Shown one piece after another: positions 55,330-64,000 of a stretch of DNA of 64,000 bases. This DNA comes from Halichondria panicea (taxonomy: Eukaryota > Porifera > Demospongiae > Suberitida > Halichondriidae), in contig NC_087385.1 in assembly GCF_963675165.1 (NCBI RefSeq), positions 6,622,912 to 6,686,911 on the forward strand, in the 5' to 3' direction. The stretch's first letter is position 1. Every line of letters begins with the position of its first letter. Below the pieces are notes generated by a model that was not told the origin of the DNA, did no database searches, and saw only the letters and a program-made list of their open reading frames with translations. The translations under genes were made by a program, and so were the position numbers.

Positions 55330-58300
55330 ATGAATCTGTTACAGTGGACACTCTTTGCTCTTTGCGTAGCCACTGGTGTGTATAATAATTAGCATTATCA
55401 GTGTACATCTTGTATTCATGTAGCTAACGAGCCATCTACATTTTCTTATCTATGAAATCATGTTTTGTTATCTTTTTTCCCATAGCCAGTAGTCGAGTGG
55501 ATCTGAGCACCTTGACAGAGCTGGGTAGACCCAAGGACTGCGACAGTCCAGGCTGGAGGGACTCACCATACGATATCTCTACTCTCATTGGTAGCTATGT
55601 GAATTTCAACTGTCGCTCGTCGATCACTCACACTGCGACTGTTTGGCTGTACAATGGCAAACAAATAGACATGCGAAGAGGCACTCTGTCACACGATAAC
55701 ACAACGCTACGCTATGGTCCTATCACGTACAACGACAGTGATGTTGCGATTGGGTGTGAGGTGATGACTCATTTCGGCATGCTTCCAAGTCCATCGGGAA
55801 AGATAGCAGTCATGGGTGAGTGCATGCTGTTTTTTGTAGCAAAATTGTAGGAGTGTAAAATTAATATCTTGTGCATTATCAACCATAAAGACATTGCATT
55901 TTTTGACAACACAGGCCGTCCCAGTTACTCTCCCCTGAAGCTGCAAGTGGCCAATGTTGGGTCACCATTTGAGCTGGATATGAACTACACTGGCAGAGCA
56001 CCACCGTCCAAATTTGATTGGTTCAAGAATGGCGAGTACTTCAGTGGAGACGGCAACAGGACCACTACCAGTCACACTGGCATCATCTTCACTAGAGTGT
56101 TACCAGGAGACACTGGTCAATATATTGTCAGGGCCAGTACACCTAGTGCCGGGGAAACAGAAGCATCCACAACACTCAAGGGTAGGTGGTTGCTACATCA
56201 CTATGTACATGCTGATTACATTATTTTGTTTGTTCCTTTATCCCAACACAGTTGCCTTCCATAGCTCAAATGGCCGAGTCCAAACTGGCAGCAGTGGATT
56301 ACCAAGTATGTGGTTTTTTTAGTTAGTTAATTATTGATTGTATTGTCTGTAGCTGCATTTTAACGAGTCAATATTTACAAAAATTGTGTTTTTTTTCTTG
56401 CAGTTGTATCGTCTAAGTTGGCTGTGGCAGTTGCTCTCAGTCAAAAGGACTCATCGTCATCCTCCGATGTGTCTCGATCCTCAACCTCTCGCACTGCTGA
56501 CTACGCTCTTCACATTATTCGATTGTTCATGCACTTCAAGAGAGCTTCTCCAGTGTCAAGACAACAGGGAGAGGCACGAATCAAAACAGAGAAAATACTG
56601 CAAGCGATAGTCAAGCTTATTGGATCACATACCAATTTCACACTATCTTCATCAGATGCGGAGAAAATTGCCAACCTAACCAACTGTCACCATGCTCACA
56701 GAGTCCCGCATTGTAACTCAGTAAACTCATTCAAATACCGAACAATTGATGGCACGTGCAATAACTTCTTCTACCCACTCAACGGGGCTTCTGGCCTCCC
56801 ATTCGCTCGTTTGCTTCCAGCTAGCTACGAAGATGGAATATCACAACCCCTCGGAACTGCTCAACTTCTCAGTAACAACTCATTTGCTCCCCCATGGCCG
56901 AGTGCTCGCTACGTCTCATGGAAACTTATCAAGGATTTGAAACCACCTGCTTTGACCACCACTCACATGTTCATGCAATGGGCCCAGTTCGTGGATCATG
57001 ATTTGGATATTGCCCCAGTTTTCGAGGTTGAATGTGGCTGTGAGCTAAACAAGACTTGTCTGCCCATCAAAGTGAATGACAATGACCCAGTGTTTGGCAT
57101 AGCAAGTGAGAATAAAGCGAAGTGCCTACCATTTCAGAGGTCCGTCCCAGCCTGCATGTGTTCACACTCTAATATTGCTCGCAATCAAATCAATGATTTA
57201 ACATCATATATTGATGCGTCAAATGTATACGGATCAACTGATAAAGTGGCCACTTCCCTGCGGCTAATGAGTGCGGGTCTACTCAAACAGGGGGGCAGGT
57301 CTCAGTCGGCAAAAGGCAACCTGCCCGTTCAAGAGGATACACCTGATTTCACGGACGTTCCTTTCTTTGATGCCGGTGATATTCGAGTCAATGAGCAGAT
57401 TGGACTGACCATCATGCACACGCTCTGGATGAGAGAACACAATCGTATAGCGAGGAAGCTTGCTCAAATCAATCCGTGTTGGAATGACGAGCAACTCTAC
57501 CAAGAAACACGCAAGATTGTCGGTGCCATGCAGCAGATCATCACCTTCCAAGAGTATCTGCCACTGCTGTTTGGTCGGTACATGAGCACTTACGTATCTT
57601 CTTATCGTGGCTACAATCCTTTTGTGGATGCTACCATCCCAAACTCATTTGCTGGCGCTGCTTATCGATTTGGTCATAGTTTGATCAAAAATGAACTGGA
57701 CAGATTGGACGTAAATTTTAGGAGATTGGATATTGGCCCTCTCAATTTGAACAGAGCTTTTTTCAACCCTCTAGCGTATTTTGAGAGTGGTGGAACTGAT
57801 CCCATTACTAGAGGTCTTTCCGTCGCTAGATCAAACCCCACTGATGAATTTTTGAATCGTGTGTTAACCAGTCAACTGTTCACTGAAAGCCCCGATAAAT
57901 TGGGTATGGATTTGGCATCCCTAAATATCCAACGAGGGCGAGACCACGGTCTACCTTCGTACAGGCAATGGCAGAAGTTTTGTTACAAGATATTCCCCAG
58001 TGTCCGAGCTTCTTTCCGTGATCAGCAATCTGTTAACACACTGCATGATGTGTACGGTACCAAAGGTTTCAGAGAAGGCATCGACTTGTGGGTGGGAGGA
58101 TTAGCGGAGAAGAGGCTGCCCGGCGCTCATATTGGGCCCACTTTTGCTTGTATTCTCGGACTTACGTTCTCACGTCTACGAGACGGTGACCGATTCTGGT
58201 ACCAAAATCCCTACGTGTTTTCGTCCAGGCAGCTATTCGAACTGAAGAAGACCTCACTAGCTAAAGTGGTTTGTACGAATGGAGACAATATTCCTACGAT

Positions 58301-58442
58301 ACAGAAAAACATTTTTTGGCCTTCAAACAAACGACAGAATTGTAAGAGTTTACCTGAACCCAACTTATGGTACTGGTGGGACAAGCGATGCTATTATGAG
58401 AAATATTGGATTAGTCAAAACAGGAGGCAAAATTACTATTGA
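55330..58442 (+). CDS. Secreted Ig-domain animal heme peroxidase (peroxidasin-like)
   Basis: Predicted 911 aa from exons 55330-55375, 55486-55815, 55915-56181, 56252-56305 and 56404-58442 (2736 nt). The signal peptide MNLLQWTLFALCVATG is followed by two Ig-like modules (about residues 16-125 and 126-215), a Ser-rich linker, and a full cyclooxygenase/myeloperoxidase-type domain on one 2-kb exon. Visible active-site residues: WAQFVDHDLD with heme-ester Asp430 and distal His431; DIRVNEQ with catalytic Arg560 and heme-ester Glu563 (the sulfonium Met of myeloperoxidase is Gln here, as in peroxidasin); and RFGHSLI with proximal His657. The Ca-binding loop LTSYIDASNVYGS and the C-terminal DGDRFWYQNPYVFS are also intact. 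LRR and VWC domains of peroxidasin are absent, so it is Ig-peroxidase only. Likely role: extracellular halide or matrix oxidation (inference). Confidence 0.9.
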
Positions 58443-58650
58443 ACAATCTTGTAGTCCTTTATAATTACAATGCTTGTGTACGTATTCATTCAGAAAAATA
58501 TGTTGTTTTTTATGTACTATATGTTCAGATAAAACAAATATGAAGTGGTGTAAAATAATTAATATCGTGGAAAGGTTTTACGTGTACACAATAGGAATAA
58601 CTATGTACTAGCACTGTATAAAACAGAAATAGAGAAGTCAGTTTGAGTGT
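58443..58650. other. Convergent 3' gap, peroxidase to Ig receptor
   Basis: 208 bp between convergent stop codons, AT-rich. It must hold the ends of both 3' UTRs, or these overlap. Confidence 0.4.
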
Positions 58651-60628
58651 TCAAAACAGTGCAGCAGTGGCAGCATCAATAAACTGAGCCTGAGCCTGAG
58701 CACGACCTTCTGTAATGGACAGTTCATGTAAATGTACAACATTGTCCAGCCCTAAACTAGCTCTCTTTGCTTGTTGCTTGGCCTGCTCTTTTTCTTGTTT
58801 CTTTTTTTCCTTCTCCTCTTGTTTGCGTATCTTTTCCTCTTGTTTCTTCTTCTCCCTCTCCATTTTATCTCGCATCTTCTTGTCCTGCTTAGCCCTCACG
58901 GTCTCAGCCTCCTGCTCTTGTTGAGTCAATTTTTCCCTATAAGAGCAAAAAATAATACCATATTATTACATTAGTAACACAACATAATAATGTTCACACA
59001 GATTGCTGATATCAAAGCACTGAATATTGTACCTTTTCTTTTGCTTGTGCTCATCAGAGACACTGGCATAGATCAGTTGTGATGTGTCCTTCCCCGTGTC
59101 ACGACCCTCTGGTCCCCTCCTCTGAGGAGAGGGGGGCTGGACAACCACCACCCGTGGCCCCTCTACTAGATTAGTCTCACTCTCCTCCTGGGCGTCTCTA
59201 TCCAAGTACCCACCCTGTAAAATGGTGCAACTAAATTAGTAAGAATGCTTGAAATTAATAGTAAGCAACTCTTGCATAAGCTATATGCATGTAGTAGTAA
59301 TATACTGGACCCAGTGCAACTTTGCCTAGTGATGAGCAAGCATGAACTATAGTCCAGTGTGTACCTGAGGGTGTCCACCGTCTGTCTCTTCAACCACTCT
59401 CCTTGTGTCAACCACCTCCGAGTAAATACCTGACTCTGGGCGTATCACCTGACCATTAGTTGGTTTGCTCTTCTGAGGTCGAGGAACATGGTACGATGTA
59501 CTGTCTATAGCATCAGCAGGGTCATCATAGCCGCCAGCACTGCATGGGTGTGTTGCATGGGTGTGTAGGTAGCAGCAAGTGCTTGGCGATTAACCACAGA
59601 CAAAATACAATAGCATTTCCGTGGTATTAAGTAGACTAGTATAAGCCAAAAGAATGATGGGCACTCACCATAAAACACATAAAATACATTAGCATTTCTG
59701 TGGTGTTAAGGTTACAAAAAATGTAGCGAATGCACAAAATAGACATAATAATTCTTGCTGGCCCTCACCCTTGTGATACTAGGATCTCATCACGAGGCAC
59801 TATTCTGACATTCTCTCCTTCTCTAGGAGGCGTGGCCACATCTTCTTCTCGTATCACCTTGGGTCGAAGGTTAAGGACACGTCCATCTTCCCCTTGGACT
59901 TTGAACTTGCCATCTACCGAGCTGTCAAACTTTGGGGTAATGCCAGGGATGGGGCCACTGATACTGGATGAGTGTGCGTGTGTGTGGGGGAGTAGCTTGA
60001 CATAAATAACATGCTACCTTCAAATTCAACTGTACTACTAAGAGTCCCTTACGTCTTAGTTTGTCCACCAGTCTTCCTTTGCCTATCATAAGCCTCTTCG
60101 TCTGTGAGAGGTTGATGCTTCCCAAACTTGGTCCAACGTTTCCAACAAGGGACCACCACTACACACCAGGCCAGCACACACGTGACTAACAGCAGGCTAC
60201 CCAATACAGCTCCTCCTACACCTATCACTACATTCACCACCAGCTGATAGTCCACTGGAGTGAAGTCCATGCCTGTAGAGTGGGGACAGAGGGTCAACTC
60301 TCACAAAGACAAACTTAAGAAAGCACTATAATAAAAGTTGAAGGATAATTTCAAAGGGTTGTACAGTTTCCTTACGTCTCTCTGTAGTCACGTTCAATAA
60401 AGCACTCTCTGGTCCATCTCCGACAACGGTAGATGCTAGCAGCTTCACCTCGTACACTGTCAACTCATCCAGCCCCTCAACTGTCAGTGAGTGGACTACC
60501 TCATCAGTGTTGTTTCTAAGGTATATGGTATTGCTGAATGGTGGGTCAGAGGTGACATTTTGAGGAGCTCTGCGGTAGAATATCATATAGGAAACAATCT
60601 CTCCGTTTCTCTGCAACTCTAGAGGAAG

Positions 60629-60700
<72 letters not shown>

Positions 60701-60799
60701 GGGAGGTTACAAGCTGTGTGTGTGTGTGTGTGTGTGTGTGAGGGGGAGGTTACAAGCTGTGTGTGTGTGTGTGTGTGTGTGTGAGGGGGAGGTTACAAG

Positions 60800-60839
<40 letters not shown>

Positions 60840-60852
60840 GGGAGGTTACAAG

Positions 60853-60890
<38 letters not shown>

Positions 60891-60903
60891 GGGAGGTTAC
60901 AAG

Positions 60904-60945
<42 letters not shown>

Positions 60946-63900
60946 GGGAGGTTACAAGCTGTGTGTGTGTGTGTGTGTGTGTGAGACGGGGAGGTTACAA
61001 GCTGTGTGTGGGAAGAGGGGTTGGTATCAGTATAAGGAACATTCCTATGACACACAAGCAAGTGACTGTAAACACTCACCGTCCACCGAACATTGAATGC
61101 TCCACCTCGAGGAGTGAGAGTGATACCCTGAGGGGGACCACCTGGAGCTGTCGGGGGAGGGATATGCAATTATTGACCAATCCTCATAATCATGTATTCA
61201 GAATTGACTTCAATACATTCAGTATTTCTTAGTTGATACTCAAATTGCTCACTCCTACTAACCTGACTCAAGTGTAGTGCCGGTAGTCGTTGCATCCTCT
61301 CCCACTAGCCCTCCACTGAACCTGCCACGGACAATGAACTCGTACAGTACGCCTGGTGAGAGTCCAGTCACAAACTGTGTTCTTGAAGTTGTTGTAAGAA
61401 ATGTCCTGCCAGTGGAGACACCAGGCCTGCCCACCTCTATCTGATAGCTAGCCAGGGGAGCTACAGGGAGAGGGGCTGACCACGTGAGACGAACAATGTT
61501 GATTCCAGCTACAACAGCGTTTAGGTTCCTCACAGGGGGACCTGGATATACATAAGAGCATTTGGATTACCATAAATGCACAAAGTGTACGTGTGAAGGA
61601 GTGCAGTACATATGGTCAGCAAACTTGGACAATTTTGTTCGGTACAATTGTATGCTAGATTGCAATATGAGATCACTAAGTATCTCACCTCTAACCAGCA
61701 GCTCAACGCTAGCAGAGGTCATGCCCACACTGTTGCTGGCCACACACGTGAGAGTCCCCTCTTGATTAGGGATCGGATTAGACAAGAGGAGATCACCTGA
61801 CTCAGGGTCGATATCAAAGCCACTCACGCCCTCAATGGCAGCACCGTTATAGAGCCATCGTATCTGCGGAGGTGGTGTACCACTAGCCGGGCAGGACACT
61901 GATGAACTGGTTTGGATAGTCACAATGGTTTCAGGGGACGTAAAATTGATGGACGGGGCAACTGTGTGCATGTGCGTATTTGGTAGTAAAATTAATGTGA
62001 ATTTCACATTCATTCATAAAGAATTTACAATGAAAATGTACCCTCAGTACTTACCTAGTACTACTACTGTCCCGCTTGTACCTGAGGTCCCATACTGGTT
62101 GGTTACGTTGCATACCCACACGGCCTGGTCGTCCACAGTTACATTTGTGATGAGTAGGTCTCCAGTACTACTGGTTGAGAACCTCTCAGGAGATAGCTCC
62201 ACTCTGTCAGCCCTCGACCAGATCACACTACCAGTCGGGAAGTTGAAGTTAGTCAGACATTGTAGAGTAGCGCTGGGATCTCCTGCTAACAGCTGACTAG
62301 GAGTGACACGTGAGACAAGTGGGGCACCTGGAGACGTGTTGCATGCATGTAGGATAGTGGCTTAAGTTAGAAGCTGGATATATGTAATTGAAACACTATA
62401 GAAATGGCTAGAATAACTGTCATACGATACAAATCCATAAACACATCATTAGATAGCCAAGGGCTACAAAATAAATACATCATTAATTTTATTAATTGTT
62501 AAAATACACAATTTTAGTTCAAGTTATGAGTACTCAAAGTTCACTATCAAAACAGTTGAATATCTTTGAACGACAATAACTTGCATACCGTTTGTCCAAT
62601 CTCAATAATTTGTTGATTTTCCAAAAGCTTAGGAGGAGCTCTTTCAAATGATATATTTAGCTCTATTTTCATATCGAACCCCATTTTTCACTTTTCCTCC
62701 ACCTATAGCTCACGTTTTTTTTTCAAAAATGGCCTCGAAAATGACATTTGATTTTAATATGCCATCTGAAAGAGCTCACTTCAAGCTACCAGAAAATCAT
62801 TAAACAGTTGAAATTGGACCATCCAAACCAAAATAATGGCCATCCAAAGATACCACATACACACAATGTCAATTACACTATATTATTTGTACCTTCCACT
62901 CTGACAGTTGCTGATTGCTGCACAATCCCGATCCCGTTGTCCACCATGCACTCATAGAGTCCACTGTCCTCTCTGTTCACATTACGCAGCTCCAGTCCAG
63001 AGCTCAGCTTGGTGAAGGTGGAGCCCAGAGTAGGTAGCTCACTCCGTACTCCAAACACGTCAGTTTTGAACCAGGTGGACCAGGGCTGTGGCTGCCCACT
63101 GGAGACACACGGGATGGTAGTGATTGACCCAGGGGACAGGTCAGTATCTGAGGGTGGCTGGGTGAACTGAGGAGGCCCTGGGAGAAAGCAATATCACACA
63201 ACATTACAATAATTATTTTTGAGATACAATCAGTTTCAAGTACATGTTATACAAGAATGTGCATGTACCGTGCAATAGCTATGTCAACAGATCTGAAGTA
63301 CCTAAACCACTTGAATGAACATGCAATACACATCAGTTACATAGATCTTGTACACTTACTTCCAACAAACACTGTTATTCGGACGAAATCAAAGGAATAG
63401 CTTGTGGTGACATTGCACACATATTCCCCAGAGTATTGCTCTTGTGGTCCAGTCACTGTTAGAGTTCCATCCAGTGTAATACTCAAGTTAGGGTCGGTAC
63501 TGGGTGAGAGAGGGGCACCATTGAGGCTCCACACTTGAACCACACTGGGTGGACCAGAGAAACTGCACAGAAGGGAAAATGTAGTACCCACTTGAATGTA
63601 GACAGGACCGTATGTAGCATCAAGTATTTGTGGTCTTTCTGCAGGGAATGATAAATAATTTAAACACATGAGACTACTTCGTAAGTAGGTAGATGGTGAC
63701 TTACCTAGTACAGACAGAGTTCCTTGTGCTAACGATGACCCAAACACATTGGTGGCGTTGCATTGATACACTCCTTCATCCTCTGTAGTCACACTGAGCA
63801 GATGAAGTCTGGTGGCATCTGCAGATATGACTGCTCCATTTGGTAGTCCAGAACCACCTAATCGGGTCCAAGAATAGCTTGGATCTGGGGGACCTTGAGC

Positions 63901-63974
63901 CATACACACAAACACCACATCTTGACCAAAGGAGGCCTCTGTATTAGCAGGTGGAGTACTGAACAGGGGAAGCC
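58651..63974 (-). CDS. Multi-Ig/FN3 single-pass receptor (5' part beyond window)
   Basis: At least 1012 residues visible. Exons: 63705-63974, 63360-63638, 62893-63177, 62055-62327, 61689-61961 (one Ig domain each, with YQCNATN, YVCNVTT, YECMVDN, WVCNVTN and LTCVASN motifs), 61263-61541 (FN3), 61080-61147 plus 60376-60628 (FN3), 60053-60272 (membrane helix VVNVVIGVGGAVLGSLLLVT), 59769-59963, 59365-59539, 59033-59214 and 58651-58936 (cytoplasmic). All phases are compatible. The tail has Tyr motifs AGGYDDPAD, SGIYSEVV and QLIYASV; LIYASV fits the LxYxxV pattern of an ITIM. It ends in a ~60-residue Lys/Glu coiled coil (REKKKQEEKIRKQEEKEKKK). No kinase or phosphatase domain. Adhesion or recognition receptor by architecture; the ligand is unknown, and the signal peptide is outside the window. 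Confidence 0.8.
60631..61012. repeat. GT microsatellite / minisatellite in receptor intron
   Basis: Long GT tracts interrupted about seven times by GAGGGGGAGGTTACAAGCT. The array starts right at the acceptor of exon 60376-60628, so on the minus strand the CA tract forms the end of the intron. Confidence 0.95.
62570..62845. repeat. Fold-back repeat family B, full element in receptor intron
   Basis: In the 62328-62892 intron. Left arm CCGTTTGTCCAATCTC, GATTTTCCAAAAGCTTAGGA, GAGCTCTTTCAAATG. Right arm CATCTGAAAGAGCTCA, CCAGAAAATCATTAAACAG, TTGGACCATCC. Approximate inverted repeats with a ~100-bp centre. Confidence 0.7.
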
Positions 63975-64000
63975 CTACAAGAACAAGAGTATGCTTCAAT

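Noticed and set aside
60720-61232. 170-codon Cys/Val repeat frame
   Set aside because: Translation of the GT microsatellite.
1-64000. CRISPR arrays, bacterial operons, retroviral or Polinton-like elements
   Set aside because: Tandem repeats here are micro- or minisatellites without spacers, genes are spliced and eukaryotic, and no reverse transcriptase, integrase, capsid or envelope frame was seen.

Overview
The window is animal nuclear DNA: dense protein-coding genes with many short GT-AG introns (mostly 50-450 bp), short intergenic gaps and no bacterial or organellar signal. Gene content (propionyl-CoA carboxylase alpha, phospholipid scramblases, TCTP, WDR53, UBXN7, ninein, TAF7, a MASK/ANKHD1 orthologue, an Ig-peroxidase, an Ig/FN3 receptor) is metazoan. 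The compactness and the tandem peptide-transporter-like genes suggest an early-branching animal, most likely a demosponge. That placement is inference. All gene models below were assembled by eye from splice signals and reading phase; for every complete multi-exon gene the listed exons sum to a multiple of three.

Layout: 1-1.2 kb, 3' end of PCCA (+). 1.8-6 kb, two head-to-tail scramblase genes (-), the second with a perfect 26-bp-TIR MITE just upstream of its start codon. 6.5-7.7 kb, TCTP (-), divergent from WDR53 (+). 7.8-22.8 kb, an accessory array of WDR53 sequence plus a POT/SLC15-like transporter: one intact WDR53, two damaged copies and a 3' fragment, and four transporters, three of them intact. 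The array holds a near-identical ~1.6 kb spacer present twice and a unique spacer with exon relics of unrelated genes. 22.9-25.0 kb, UBXN7 (+). 25.4-33.3 kb, a 21-exon ninein-like gene (+). 33.6-34.5 kb, an intronless BMT5/FDXACB1-like methyltransferase (-). 35.0-37.4 kb, an unrecognised single-pass membrane protein (-). 38.6-41.6 kb, TAF7 (+). 41.7-42.8 kb, a mitoribosomal mL37/mL65-like protein (-). 43.1-54.7 kb, a 20-exon MASK/ANKHD1 orthologue (+) that appears to end in a SAM-like domain. 55.3-58.4 kb, a secreted Ig-domain heme peroxidase (+). 58.7 kb to the window end, the 3' part of a multi-Ig/FN3 transmembrane receptor (-).

The least expected signal is in five separate introns of the MASK gene. 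Each carries a ~70-bp element with box C, D', C' and D motifs and a terminal stem, and all five share the antisense stretch ACTTTCGTTCT next to D'. That stretch is complementary to a universally conserved 18S rRNA segment and is the guide known from U59 (SNORD59). MASK therefore looks like a host gene for an amplified U59-like box C/D snoRNA family.

Most genes are housekeeping and work independently: mitochondrial metabolism and translation, transcription (TAF7), p97/ubiquitin (UBXN7), centrosome (ninein), membrane lipid and peptide transport, and cell-surface or matrix functions (peroxidase, Ig receptor). Several pairs are divergent with close start codons (TCTP/WDR53 159 bp, mL37-like/MASK 246 bp) and may share promoters.
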